Below, piece by piece: positions 1-9,213 of a DNA stretch of 64,000 nt. The stretch is from positions 1-64,000 of the forward strand of contig JAJYUJ010000010.1 of the NCBI GenBank assembly GCA_021792615.1. The letters are read 5' to 3'. Source of the DNA: a bacterium. GTDB taxonomy: Bacteria; JAMCPX01. Every line of letters begins with the position of its first letter. Position 1 is the stretch's first letter. Position numbers and translations under genes: made by a program. The notes below the pieces were generated by a model. The model did not search any database, was not told the DNA's origin, and saw only the letters and a program-made list of their open reading frames with translations.

Positions 1-29
1 AGGAAACCATACCGGGTAATAGCATATAA

Positions 30-124
30 ACCCCGTTAGAAATGTCGGAATAATACAGATGTTTTTATAATAAAATTCAATCTATTATCGTACAAATTAT
101 CATCTGCTGAGTTTCTAACGGGGT
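30..124. mobile_element. 95-bp MITE-like inverted-repeat element
   Basis: The left end reads ACCCCGTTAGAAAT (30-43) and the right end GTTTCTAACGGGGT (111-124), which are inverted copies with one mismatch. An inner pair CAGATG/CATCTG extends the dyad. The same ends bound the GIY-YIG element at 54885-55164, and the segment GTACAAATTAT next to the right end (90-100) is also present at the matching place there, where it covers the start codon of the GIY-YIG gene. I infer a non-autonomous deletion derivative of that element. It lies beyond the end of aroE and could also fold as a hairpin in that transcript. No target-site duplication is obvious. Confidence 0.65.
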
Positions 125-229
125 GAACATACAGAGGACTAAAAGCTCGTTCCTATAAGGAAACTTATAGATATCAGGTGGATCGCGGGATTGAGCGAAT
201 AAGTAAACTTCCTTATTGCATTTTTCAGG

Positions 230-1078
230 TTAATGATGTTCCTGCAATGCCCTGAGGACGGCCTGTCTCATCACGTCAACCGGGGGCTGGACGCCTGTCC
301 ATAGCTTAAAGCTCTCTGCCCCCTGATAAACAAGCATACCTGCACCGTCGTGCGTTTTCAGCCCCGCATGTTTCGCCCTCTTTAAAAAAGGTGTTTCCAA
401 AGGATTGTAAACGATGTCGGACACAACAGTATCGCTGCCAAAACCGGTCAAATCCATGTCAATATCTCCGGCACCTTTCATACCGATGGATGTCGTGTTG
501 ATAACGAGGTTTATTTTTTTATGGTCAAGAGCATTCATATCCTGAAGGCGGATACTCTGAGAGGAATCTGCGGGGAAATAGACGCACAGGTGCCTGTGAA
601 GGGCTTCAGCCCTTCCCGGTGTCCTGTTCGCGATGATGATTTTGTCCGCTCCAGCCTCAAGCAAGGAAAAAGCAACTGCTTTGGCAGCCCCGCCTGCACC
701 TATCATGAGGACCTGCTTGCCGCGGGGATCGAACCCTGCCTGTTCACCCAGCGACTTGATATAACCGATCCCGTCCGTGTTGTAGCCTTTTAACCTGCCG
801 TTCTCATTGTTGACCGTATTCACAGCCCCGATTCTGTTTGCGTACCCGTCGACGCTGTCAAGATACGGCACGATGTCCTCTTTATACGGTATGGTTACGT
901 TGAATCCTTTTATGCGTTCTTTCCTGAACTGCGCTACAGCGTGTGATAAATTTTCGGGCAGGATATCAAAGCTCATGTAAACATAATCAATGCCGAGGGT
1001 GAAGATAGCCGACATGTGCATGGGTACGGAGAGGCTGTGATCAAGCGGGTGTCCCACGATACCGAGGACAAGGGTCAT
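230..1078 (-). CDS. aroE: shikimate dehydrogenase
   Basis: NADPH-dependent reduction of 3-dehydroshikimate to shikimate in the cytoplasmic chorismate pathway. The 282-residue length is normal. The substrate motif SLSVPMH is at 15-21, the catalytic pair Lys66 (NVTIPYKED) and Asp102 (YNTDG) is present, the glycine-rich nucleotide loop GAGGAAKA is at 127-134 with NRT at 151-153, and the C-terminal GMLVYQGAESFKLW motif is intact. The ATG overlaps the ribF stop by 4 nt, so it is translationally coupled as the last gene of deoB-ribF-aroE. It supplies chorismate, the substrate of MqnA encoded elsewhere in this window. Confidence 0.95.
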   Translation of the reverse strand: MTLVLGIVGHPLDHSLSVPMHMSAIFTLGIDYVYMSFDILPENLSHAVAQFRKERIKGFNVTIPYKEDIVPYLDSVDGYANRIGAVNTVNNENGRLKGYNTDGIGYIKSLGEQAGFDPRGKQVLMIGAGGAAKAVAFSLLEAGADKIIIANRTPGRAEALHRHLCVYFPADSSQSIRLQDMNALDHKKINLVINTTSIGMKGAGDIDMDLTGFGSDTVVSDIVYNPLETPFLKRAKHAGLKTHDGAGMLVYQGAESFKLWTGVQPPVDVMRQAVLRALQEHH

Positions 1079-2037
1079 ACGATAACCCTTCTGTGCGTTG
1101 CATCGGTACTGAGAGAGAATGTCTTTTTCGCAACCTCGATGTCTTCGAAGATCTTTTGTTTTAATTCATCGGACGTGGAGAATCTCACCTCGTCTCTTAT
1201 TTTCTGGACGAATTCGACGGTCATGTCCTCGCCGACGACATTCTTGTCGAAGTTGAGTATGTGCACTTCTATTTTCAGCTCATGCCCGCCGAATGTCGGG
1301 TTGATCCCTATATTTGCCACACCATAGAGATGACTGTCTTTATAGACGATTTTTACGGCGTACACACCACGCTGCGGCAGGAGTTCCCATGCGGTTTCGA
1401 TGTTTGCGGTCGGTATCCCGAGTACATTGGTTCCACGGTGCGTTCCGGTAACGACCTTACCCCTCAAATAAGGGTTATAGCCCAAAAACCGTGCAGCCTC
1501 CTGTATCTGGCCGTACCGTATGTGCTGGCGGATCCTGGAGCTGGAGACCACTTTCCCGTCTATAACGAACGGATCCACGATAATGACGTTGTAGCCGTAT
1601 TCCTTGCCGAACCCTTTCAGCAAGGATACATCGCCGCTCGCCATCCTGCCGAAGGTGAAGTTATGACCGACGACGACGGTTGAGGGATTTATCAGTTCCT
1701 TGAGAATCCTGCGTGCATATTCATGAGGGGACATCCGTGCGAAATCCATGGTGAATTCGGTTACGATGATCGTCTCGATGCCGGTCTTTTTTATACGCGC
1801 ATATTTTTCTTCAAACGGGAGCAGGAGATAGTTTTTTTCGTTCGGGTTGAAAAATTTATACGGGTGGGGCTCGAAGGTCATGACCACGGGAATGGTGCCG
1901 AGGAGCTTTGCCCTCGAGATGGTCTGCTCCAGGATATAGGTGTGACCGAGGTGTACGCCATCGAAATTGCCTATGGTAATTACACAGCCGTCAAGTTTTT
2001 TCGCGGTTATTTTTTTTGTAGTGTCCTGGGGGATCAT
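1075..2037 (-). CDS. ribF: bifunctional riboflavin kinase / FAD synthetase
   Basis: Converts riboflavin to FMN and then FAD. The N-terminal adenylyltransferase half has the nucleotidyl-transferase signature IGNFDGVHLGH near residues 22-32 and the ISSTxxR-like element VVSSSRIRQHI. The C-terminal flavokinase half has GIPTANI and RGVYAVKI, followed by NIGINPTFGG and the conserved acidic stretch of the kinase domain. At 320 residues it is full length. The ATG overlaps the deoB stop by 4 nt and its own stop overlaps the aroE start, so the three genes form one translationally coupled unit. Confidence 0.95.
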   Translation of the reverse strand: MIPQDTTKKITAKKLDGCVITIGNFDGVHLGHTYILEQTISRAKLLGTIPVVMTFEPHPYKFFNPNEKNYLLLPFEEKYARIKKTGIETIIVTEFTMDFARMSPHEYARRILKELINPSTVVVGHNFTFGRMASGDVSLLKGFGKEYGYNVIIVDPFVIDGKVVSSSRIRQHIRYGQIQEAARFLGYNPYLRGKVVTGTHRGTNVLGIPTANIETAWELLPQRGVYAVKIVYKDSHLYGVANIGINPTFGGHELKIEVHILNFDKNVVGEDMTVEFVQKIRDEVRFSTSDELKQKIFEDIEVAKKTFSLSTDATHRRVIV

Positions 2038-3218
2038 AGTTTATTTGTAAATATAAAATCGATAAAGTCAACACCATTCGTATCCTCATCGAGGGAAAAC
2101 GCCTTTAAGATCGTCTTTCCGGTATCACAAAAACCATGGCGTATACCGAGGCTTTTACCCGTCAGTCCATGCCTGTATACGAGCAAAGGCACATATTCCC
2201 TTGAATGGTCGGTGCTTGCCGTCGTCGGATCGCACCCATGGTCCGCAGTTATGAGGAGCAGGGTCTTATCGTCCATAACATCCATAATGTCTTTTAACCG
2301 TGTGTCAAAGTATTCGAATGCATTTTTAAAACCAACCGGATCATTGCGATGTCCGTACAGGGTATCAAAATCGTTAAGGTTTGTAAAAACAATACCCGAT
2401 TTAATCTGATTATACGCATTTATTGTTTCTTTTATTCCCTGTTCATTCGAACCGCTATGAATTGCATGCGTTATCCCTCTGCCCGAAAAGATATCGTTTA
2501 TTTTACCGATTGCAGCAACATCCATCCCGCGGGCTTTCAGGATATCCAAAACCGTGGTGCCGGGCGGCGGAACGGAAAAATCCTTCCTCCGCTCTGTCCT
2601 CTTGAAATGTCCCGGCCCGCCGGTAAACGGCCTTGCTATGACCCTTTCCACATGGTAGGGGTCCACTATCGTGCGTGCTATTTCACACCACCGGTAAAGC
2701 TCCTGTACCGGGACTATATCTTCGTGTGCTGCTATCTGGAATACACTGTCCGCGGATGTATAGACAATGGGCATTCCGGTTTCCGTGTGGCGCTGTCCAA
2801 GCTCGTCCAGAATCACCGTGCCCGAGGCAGGCTTGTTGCCGAGCACTTTTCTGCCTATGCCCGATTCAAAGGCGGATATGATCGCTTCGGGAAAGCCGCG
2901 GGGGAATACGGGGAAGGGCTTGTCCGTGATCAAGCCCATGATCTCCCAGTGGCCTGTCGTTGTGTCCTTGCCTTTGGAAAGCTCCATTGCCTTACCGTAG
3001 CATCCGGCAGGACTGTCTACCGGTTCCTGGAATGGAAAGGCAGCTATATTGGCGAGCCCTAACCTGTACATATTCGGCACATGGAGCCCGCCCGCAGCCT
3101 TTGCCGTATTGACAAGGGTGTTGCTGCCGGCATCGCCGTAATCAGGGGCATCCGGCGCTTCGCCGATACCAACACCGTCAAGTACGATTAAAATTATTTT
3201 TTTAATTTGTGCATCCAT
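2034..3218 (-). CDS. deoB: phosphopentomutase
   Basis: Interconverts (deoxy)ribose-1-phosphate and ribose-5-phosphate, linking nucleoside salvage to the pentose phosphate pool. It belongs to the alkaline-phosphatase superfamily. The N-terminal metal-binding motif LDGVGIGEAPDA, the phospho-acceptor region KGKDTTTGHWE and the C-terminal metal motif TADHGCDPT are all present. I place the start at ATG 3218 (MDAQIKKIILIVLDG, 394 residues), because GGAAAGG lies at a workable distance upstream. In-frame ATGs at 3227 and a TTG/ATG further out would add non-conserved residues. It heads the operon with ribF and aroE. Confidence 0.93.
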   Translation of the reverse strand: MDAQIKKIILIVLDGVGIGEAPDAPDYGDAGSNTLVNTAKAAGGLHVPNMYRLGLANIAAFPFQEPVDSPAGCYGKAMELSKGKDTTTGHWEIMGLITDKPFPVFPRGFPEAIISAFESGIGRKVLGNKPASGTVILDELGQRHTETGMPIVYTSADSVFQIAAHEDIVPVQELYRWCEIARTIVDPYHVERVIARPFTGGPGHFKRTERRKDFSVPPPGTTVLDILKARGMDVAAIGKINDIFSGRGITHAIHSGSNEQGIKETINAYNQIKSGIVFTNLNDFDTLYGHRNDPVGFKNAFEYFDTRLKDIMDVMDDKTLLLITADHGCDPTTASTDHSREYVPLLVYRHGLTGKSLGIRHGFCDTGKTILKAFSLDEDTNGVDFIDFIFTNKL

Positions 3219-3303
3219 AGTTTGCATCCTTTCCCTCTCTATAGTATACAACAATACAAAATTTTGCTATATAAAAAATAAAAAAGGAAACGATGGTATC
3301 GTG
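3219..3303. promoter_or_regulatory. short divergent promoter region deoB / gatC
   Basis: This is the only space between the divergent deoB and gatC genes, so it must hold both start regions. It is very A/T-rich. TATACT (bottom strand, 3243-3248) is a -10-like hexamer facing deoB, and TATATAA near 3270 is a possible -10 facing gatC. AAGGAAA at 3284-3290 is the likely gatC ribosome binding site. I could not define convincing -35 boxes. Confidence 0.35.
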
Positions 3304-3612
3304 ATGAAAGAAAAGATAAACATAGATGTTAAGAAGGTGGCCGAGCTGGCAAGGCTCGAGTTTTCGGATGACGAATTAAAAGTCTTCAGCACACAGTTCC
3401 AGGCAATACTTGAATACATAAGCCAGATCGATGAGCTTGAACTCGATGATGTGGAACCCATGGCAAGCCCTTTGCCCGGTCCGCAAAGGCTTCGTCCCGA
3501 TTCGCAGGAAAAAAATACTGCAGATACGCCTGAGGCAACGCAAAAGATGGCGGTTGCCAACGCCCCCGGCTCAATGGAGGGATATTTTGTGGTGCCAAAG
3601 GTCATAGAATGA
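3304..3612 (+). CDS. gatC: Asp-tRNA(Asn)/Glu-tRNA(Gln) amidotransferase subunit C
   Basis: Small stabilising subunit of the GatCAB amidotransferase, which converts misacylated Glu-tRNA(Gln)/Asp-tRNA(Asn) to the amidated forms. About 102 residues with the family signature VAELARLEFSDDEL, then ILEYISQIDELELDDVEPM, then the proline-rich belt that wraps around GatA. A GTG at 3301 directly precedes the ATG at 3304, and either could start. The stop overlaps the gatA ATG by 4 nt. No gatB is in this window, so it must lie elsewhere. Confidence 0.93.
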   Translation: MKEKINIDVKKVAELARLEFSDDELKVFSTQFQAILEYISQIDELELDDVEPMASPLPGPQRLRPDSQEKNTADTPEATQKMAVANAPGSMEGYFVVPKVIE

Positions 3613-5072
3613 TGAAACTGTTCGGATCAAGTATAAAAGATATTGCAGAGCTCTATAGAAAGGGTGAAACAACTCCGCGGCAGGTCGTCGATGAGCTTTT
3701 ACAAAGGATAGAGCATGTGAATCCTGCGTTAAACGCCTTCATACGTCTTGATAAGGAGCACATAGACGAACAAGTCAGCAATGCAGAAAAAATGCTTGGA
3801 AGTAAGCAGTCCTCGCAGTTGTGCGGTATACCGATAGCCGTGAAAGATATATTTACCACAAAGGGAATCAACACGACCTGTGCATCAAAGATACTGGAAA
3901 ATTTTATTCCGCCGTATGATGCAACGGTAATTGCAAAACTAAAGGCAGCAGGGGCAATAATCATCGGTAAAACAAACATGGATGAGTTTGCAATGGGATC
4001 TTCAACCGAGACATCGTATTTTGGCCCGACACGCAATCCCTGGGCACCCGATACCGTACCCGGCGGTTCCAGCGGAGGCTCTGCAAGTGCGGTCGCAGCG
4101 GACATGGCCTTCGGCGCACTCGGGACAGATACCGGCGGTTCTATACGCCAGCCGGCTGCTTTATGCGGTATTGTAGGACTGAAACCGACCTACGGCAGGG
4201 TAAGCAGGTACGGTATGATTGCGTTTGCATCATCATTGGATCAGGGCGGTACCATGACAAAAACGGTTTATGATTCCGCACTTTTGCTGGAGGCGATTGC
4301 CGGGTTCGATCCGAAGGATTCGACATCAGCGGACAGACCCGTGGAACCGTTCACCACTCTTTTGTCTCCAGGGTTGAAAAATAGTACCATAGGGGTACCG
4401 GCCGAATATTTTATAGAAGGTATGGACAGGGATGTGCAAAAAGCCGTGAACAGCGCGATAGAAACCATGAAAAGGCTCGGTGCGAAAATAGTCGACATCA
4501 GCCTTCCCTATACCAAATACGCTGTTGCCGTGTACTACATACTCGCTTCCTCCGAGGCAAGCTCCAATCTTGCGCGGTATGACGGCGTACGGTACGGTTA
4601 TCGATCCGGACAGTCCGCGAACCTTATGGAAATGTACAAACATACCCGTGCGCAGGGCTTCGGCAGGGAGGTAAAACGGAGGATCATGCTCGGCACGTTT
4701 GCCCTTTCGGCAGGCTATTATTCCGCCTTTTACGGAAAGGCGCAGAAAGCACGGAGACTTATAGCGGATGACTTTGCCGGCGCTTTTAAAAAGTGCGACC
4801 TTATCCTCGCACCCACAAGCCCTACACCGGCATTTAAGCTCGGATCAAAGCTCGATGACCCGCTTAAAATGTATCTTTCCGATATATTTACCATACCCCT
4901 GAACCTCGCAGGCCTGCCGGGTATTTCCATCCCCTGCGGCTTTACGGATAACAACCTTCCTGTCGGTATGCAGTTGATCGGCAAACAGTTTGATGAAAAA
5001 ACCATACTGAATGCAGCCCACGCGTATGAGCAGGAAACACAGTGGTATAAAAAGAAACCCGATATTCATTGA
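3609..5072 (+). CDS. gatA: Asp-tRNA(Asn)/Glu-tRNA(Gln) amidotransferase subunit A
   Basis: Amidase-signature glutaminase that supplies ammonia to GatB. The Ser-cisSer-Lys triad is intact: Lys79 (AVKDIFTTKG), Ser154 (PGGSSGGSAS) and Ser178 (TDTGGSIRQ), followed by the KPTYGRVSRYG segment that is standard in GatA. At 487 residues it is full length. It starts with two consecutive ATGs (3609, 3612) overlapping the gatC stop. The following gene starts 19 nt downstream. Confidence 0.96.
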   Translation: MMKLFGSSIKDIAELYRKGETTPRQVVDELLQRIEHVNPALNAFIRLDKEHIDEQVSNAEKMLGSKQSSQLCGIPIAVKDIFTTKGINTTCASKILENFIPPYDATVIAKLKAAGAIIIGKTNMDEFAMGSSTETSYFGPTRNPWAPDTVPGGSSGGSASAVAADMAFGALGTDTGGSIRQPAALCGIVGLKPTYGRVSRYGMIAFASSLDQGGTMTKTVYDSALLLEAIAGFDPKDSTSADRPVEPFTTLLSPGLKNSTIGVPAEYFIEGMDRDVQKAVNSAIETMKRLGAKIVDISLPYTKYAVAVYYILASSEASSNLARYDGVRYGYRSGQSANLMEMYKHTRAQGFGREVKRRIMLGTFALSAGYYSAFYGKAQKARRLIADDFAGAFKKCDLILAPTSPTPAFKLGSKLDDPLKMYLSDIFTIPLNLAGLPGISIPCGFTDNNLPVGMQLIGKQFDEKTILNAAHAYEQETQWYKKKPDIH

Positions 5073-5091
5073 ACAAGACAGGAGGAGCCGT

Positions 5092-7281
5092 ATGAAGAAA
5101 GAGACAAGAACCAATGCGATTGTTTTCGGAGTGATGATAGTCCTTGCACTTGCTGTAACCTACCCGGGAATCGTGGATTTTAACTCAAGGCTTCTCGGTA
5201 TCAAAGACTCTTATTTCTATGCATGGGACCTGTGGTGGTTCAAACATGCATTGTTCTCGCTGCACCAGTCTCCCTTGAAATTACAGACCATTTTTTATCC
5301 AATCAGCGGTGCACCGTACGTGTGGTCGTCCCCGCTCAACGAGATTGCGGGGATCCTCCTGCTGCCGGTCCTGCCGTTAACGGTCGTGTTCAACCTGCTG
5401 GCACTCCTGCCGGTTGTACTGGGTGCGTACTTTACCTATAAACTCGTCTATCATCTGACCAAAGAAAGAATGGCAGGGATTGCCGGCGGTGTTGTATACG
5501 GGTTTTCACCGTTTATCATCTCCACCATGATGGGGAATCTCCAGTACTCCTCGATAGAGTTTATCCCGCTCGTTGTCTTCATGATGTTCCGGATGAAAGA
5601 GGACCAGTCCCTGAGAAACGGCCTCCTGTTTATCGTCTCTTCGATACTTCTGGCACTGAGCAGTCCGAGCTATATCTTCTATGCATACCTGCCCATTGTA
5701 CTGTACCTCCCTTTTTCCTGGCTGATAACGGATGGATGGAAGACGTACAATAAGACCTTTGTACTGTATATGCTTCTGTCCATGGGTTTTGTTGCACTCT
5801 CAGCCCTGATATTTTATGCACCGCAGATCTACGCACTGCATCATTCGGGGTATGTTAAGGCAGAAGGCATTTATCAACTTCTCGTGAACAATCAGAACTT
5901 CATCGACTATTTTCTACCGAACAAGTCGAATTTCTTTTTCAAGCACATACTCTATTTCTACTCAAAGGACGTTACCTATTTCTCGGGCATCGGTATGGTG
6001 ACGCTCTTTTTGATCGTACTGGTGGCAGCGTTCAAATATGAACCAAGGGAGTCCATCAGATGGGGTATACTTGCCATAGTGCTGTATGTGTTTTCTCTGG
6101 GTCCGTATCTCAAGCTCAACGGATTCGTTCTGTTTCCGTACTACGGGTCACTCCACATGATCCCGCTCCCTTATCTTGCCCTGACCAAACTGAAAATACT
6201 CTCGGACCTCACCCAGCCTGCCCTGTTAATCCCGCTGCTTTTGCTCAGTACCGCGGTAATAGCGGGGTTTGGTGCCAAGCTCATTATCGAGCGTACGGAC
6301 ATACGCTCCCTTAGCTTTGTGACGATCCTCTCGTTGATAGCCCTGGCGCTTGCCGAGTATTATCCCGGCTACCCTTTCCCCTCTGTTCAGTCAACCACAC
6401 CACTGTACTATGCGCCGATCAGAAAGGATACCACTACAAAGGCCATTGTGGAGCTGCCTGCAAGTGCCTCTGTGTTTGACAACAGGCAAAACATCCCGTT
6501 TATATACAGATCCATGTATTATCAGATGTTCACGGAAAAAGCGCTGGTAGGCGGGTATTACGATTATCAATGGGACAGGGAATCGTCTTTTATAAAAACA
6601 ACGCCTTTTCTATCGGAACTGAACGATCCCCTTATACTCAGGTACGGCGACATCATACCGGTTAATAAGCATGCAATCGCGAATTACGGTATACGGCAGC
6701 TCATGGATCTCGGCGTCGGATATATCATCGTCAACAGGCTCGCCTACGATCAGGATGATTATGGCGCACTTCATAAGTTGTTGCAGGCATACTGCGGAGA
6801 GCCGATTTATAATGACGGCTATGTGTCCATCTTTTTACTGACCAGGGCTTATTTGTCCGTCCATCGCGGCGAGCTTACGGAGCTTGGCTCCGGATGGTAT
6901 GCTCCGGCCCTGAACGTAAAAGAGGGGATGGTTTTCAGAATGATGTCTCAGGACGGGACAATAAAAGTTCTCGGCGTGGATAAACCGAGGATGGTTAAAC
7001 TCCTGATGGGTATCATCAATCCGTTCAAGTCCATTCACTGGCTCACGGTCGATGTCAATGGAAAGATGATCAATCGTATCGACCTTGCAACACAGCAGCC
7101 CGTATTGGGCTGGATGAGCGAGCCGTTCATGCTCGAGAAAGGCGACAACACCATTGTTATCCATTCAATCGACAGCCCGGTAAATCCCTATACGGCGATC
7201 GGCCCTCTTATTCAGGATTCAAGACCCATGACCATCGGAGTCTTCGGGGTAAAGATATCCGATACGACGGTAAAAAAATAA
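5092..7281 (+). CDS. polytopic membrane protein, GT-C glycosyltransferase-like
   Basis: A 729-residue protein with one N-terminal hydrophobic helix, about ten further membrane segments up to roughly residue 430, and a C-terminal soluble domain of about 300 residues. The first loop has DSYFYAWDLWWFKHAL, a layout seen in GT-C type lipid-sugar-dependent glycosyltransferases, where an acidic residue in the first periplasmic loop is catalytic. The assignment is fold-level only and no acceptor can be named. I place the start at ATG 5092 because GGAGGAG precedes it directly; the frame is open further upstream inside gatA but those residues are not conserved-looking. mqnE follows after one base. Confidence 0.6.
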   Translation: MKKETRTNAIVFGVMIVLALAVTYPGIVDFNSRLLGIKDSYFYAWDLWWFKHALFSLHQSPLKLQTIFYPISGAPYVWSSPLNEIAGILLLPVLPLTVVFNLLALLPVVLGAYFTYKLVYHLTKERMAGIAGGVVYGFSPFIISTMMGNLQYSSIEFIPLVVFMMFRMKEDQSLRNGLLFIVSSILLALSSPSYIFYAYLPIVLYLPFSWLITDGWKTYNKTFVLYMLLSMGFVALSALIFYAPQIYALHHSGYVKAEGIYQLLVNNQNFIDYFLPNKSNFFFKHILYFYSKDVTYFSGIGMVTLFLIVLVAAFKYEPRESIRWGILAIVLYVFSLGPYLKLNGFVLFPYYGSLHMIPLPYLALTKLKILSDLTQPALLIPLLLLSTAVIAGFGAKLIIERTDIRSLSFVTILSLIALALAEYYPGYPFPSVQSTTPLYYAPIRKDTTTKAIVELPASASVFDNRQNIPFIYRSMYYQMFTEKALVGGYYDYQWDRESSFIKTTPFLSELNDPLILRYGDIIPVNKHAIANYGIRQLMDLGVGYIIVNRLAYDQDDYGALHKLLQAYCGEPIYNDGYVSIFLLTRAYLSVHRGELTELGSGWYAPALNVKEGMVFRMMSQDGTIKVLGVDKPRMVKLLMGIINPFKSIHWLTVDVNGKMINRIDLATQQPVLGWMSEPFMLEKGDNTIVIHSIDSPVNPYTAIGPLIQDSRPMTIGVFGVKISDTTVKK

Positions 7282-7282
7282 T

Positions 7283-8404
7283 ATGACAAACAAAACACAG
7301 AAAAGATTCAGCGCGAGTGCTGCAGATGCATCCCTGAACACCGTTGCGGAAAAGATTAAAAAAGGTGTAAGGCTCGAAAGAGAAGATGCACACACCCTGC
7401 TCAACTCCAATGATATCCACTTCATCGGTGCCATGGCGGATTATAAGAAACAGCAGCTCAATGGCAGGCTCGTATATTTTACCGTAAACAAACAGATAAA
7501 CTACACCAATATATGCAGTGTTCACTGCCAGGTGTGCGCTTATGCCAGGGGCAAGCATGCAAAAGATGCCTATACCATGACTACCGGGGAGATTATTTCT
7601 GAACTGACGGCCTCAGGCAAAGAACTGGACGAGGTGCATATCGTCGGCGGGCTCAATCCGGATTTACCGTTCGATTATTACGTATCGATGATACAGGAGA
7701 TACGCGCCCATTTTCCGTCAATAACGGTTAAGGCGTTCACCGCAACGGAAATAGGTTATTTCGCAAAGTTGTACAAGATGGATGTCCGGGATGTCCTGTC
7801 CGGATTTAAAGATGCGGGACTCAACACCCTGCCCGGAGGGGGCGCAGAACTGCTTTCCGACAGCATACGGGCAAAGTTGTTCAAGGGCAAAGAGTCAAAA
7901 GATGCATGGCTCGGGACGCATAGGGTGGCGCACTCGCTCGGTATCAAAACGAATGCAACTATGCTGTACGGACACATCGAAACGGATGACGATCTTATTT
8001 CACACCTTGAGCAACTACGGACTTTACAGGACGAGACAGCCGGGTTTTTGACGTTTGTCCCTCTTACGTTCCATCCGGCAAATACCCCGCTGGAGAACAA
8101 GGTAACTACCCCGACCGGTATACGGAAGCTCAAGATTATAGCTCTCTCAAGGTTATACCTCGACAATTTCCCGCATATCAAGGCGTACTGGGTCATGCTC
8201 TCGGAAGGCATTACGCAGATAGCCCTGCATTTCGGTGCGGATGATATCGACGGGACCATCGGTCAGGAAAAGGTGACCCACGCAGCGGGCGCAAGAACGC
8301 CTGCAGGGTTGACAAACAGCAAGATGATTTCCATGATTAAAGATACGGGTTATATACCCGCACAGAGAAACGGAGAATACAAGGTAATAAAAATTTACCG
8401 GTAA
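7283..8404 (+). CDS. mqnE: aminofutalosine synthase (radical SAM)
   Basis: Radical-SAM enzyme of the futalosine route to menaquinone. It joins the MqnA product 3-(1-carboxyvinyloxy)benzoate with adenosine from SAM to give 6-amino-6-deoxyfutalosine. The cluster cysteines are Cys78, Cys82 and Cys85 (NICSVHCQVC). HIVGGLNPDLPFDYY and TVKAFTATEI are typical of MqnE rather than the related MqnC. The 373-residue length is normal. The TAA overlaps the mqnA ATG by one base, so the two consecutive steps are co-translated. This indicates respiration with menaquinone. Confidence 0.93.
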   Translation: MTNKTQKRFSASAADASLNTVAEKIKKGVRLEREDAHTLLNSNDIHFIGAMADYKKQQLNGRLVYFTVNKQINYTNICSVHCQVCAYARGKHAKDAYTMTTGEIISELTASGKELDEVHIVGGLNPDLPFDYYVSMIQEIRAHFPSITVKAFTATEIGYFAKLYKMDVRDVLSGFKDAGLNTLPGGGAELLSDSIRAKLFKGKESKDAWLGTHRVAHSLGIKTNATMLYGHIETDDDLISHLEQLRTLQDETAGFLTFVPLTFHPANTPLENKVTTPTGIRKLKIIALSRLYLDNFPHIKAYWVMLSEGITQIALHFGADDIDGTIGQEKVTHAAGARTPAGLTNSKMISMIKDTGYIPAQRNGEYKVIKIYR

Positions 8405-9213
8405 TGGATATGCAGTTAAAACTCGCCAGGATGCCGTACATAAATGTCGACCCGTTTTACTATGCACTTGAGTATACGGGCAAGAGACCGGACATTGAAC
8501 TCGTGTCCGGCTATCCGCGCCAGATCGGCAGGCTTGCCGGTACAAAAGATACCATAGATGCCGCTCCGATATCCGTTATGGACTTTCTGAACCTGCAGGA
8601 GAGCTATGAACCTCTGGGCAGGATGTGTGTTGCCGTTAAGGAAAAAGCCGGAAGCGTCAACCTCTTTACAAAAATACCTGCAGAAGAGCTCGGCAACCGT
8701 AAGATCGGCATAACATCCCAGACATCTACCTCGAGGGTGCTGATGCATCTTATCCTCGAACAGCGATACGGGGTCAAATCCGCCGAATACCTCGACCAGC
8801 CGGAGCAGGACGATGTCGATGCGTACCTCTTGATCGGCAACAACGCGCTTGTGCATGCACACCACGGATTGAAAGGTTTTCGCTATAAGTACGATCTCGG
8901 GGAAGAATGGTATAAATGGACCGGTCTCCCGTTTGTCTTTGCGCTGTGGGCCGTACGAAAGGCGCTTCCTCAACAAGACAAAGATTACCTCACCGGAGAG
9001 CTCAGCGGATCGATCGATACATTCTGGCAGCATGAAGAGGAAATGGCACAAACGAGGGCTGATGAGCTACTGCTTCCTCCCGGCTCTATCCGGGATTACT
9101 GGCACCTTTTCATCTACCATCAGACGGCAGCGGTCGACAAGAGCCTTGAGATGTTTGTGAACGCAATTCAAGATATAAAGGGGGTGTTTGCTCATGGACA
9201 AGAAAAAATATGA
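8404..9213 (+). CDS. mqnA: chorismate dehydratase (menaquinone biosynthesis)
   Basis: Catalyses the first step of the futalosine pathway, dehydrating chorismate to 3-(1-carboxyvinyloxy)benzoate. The fold is that of periplasmic-binding-protein type II, acting in the cytoplasm. It has the N-terminal RMPYINVDPFYYAL segment, DAAPISVMDFLN, the TSQTSTSRVLMHLIL motif and WYKWTGLPFVFALWAVRK, all typical of MqnA. At 269 residues it is full length. It is coupled to mqnE upstream and overlaps the start of the small acidic gene downstream. Confidence 0.92.
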   Translation: MDMQLKLARMPYINVDPFYYALEYTGKRPDIELVSGYPRQIGRLAGTKDTIDAAPISVMDFLNLQESYEPLGRMCVAVKEKAGSVNLFTKIPAEELGNRKIGITSQTSTSRVLMHLILEQRYGVKSAEYLDQPEQDDVDAYLLIGNNALVHAHHGLKGFRYKYDLGEEWYKWTGLPFVFALWAVRKALPQQDKDYLTGELSGSIDTFWQHEEEMAQTRADELLLPPGSIRDYWHLFIYHQTAAVDKSLEMFVNAIQDIKGVFAHGQEKI

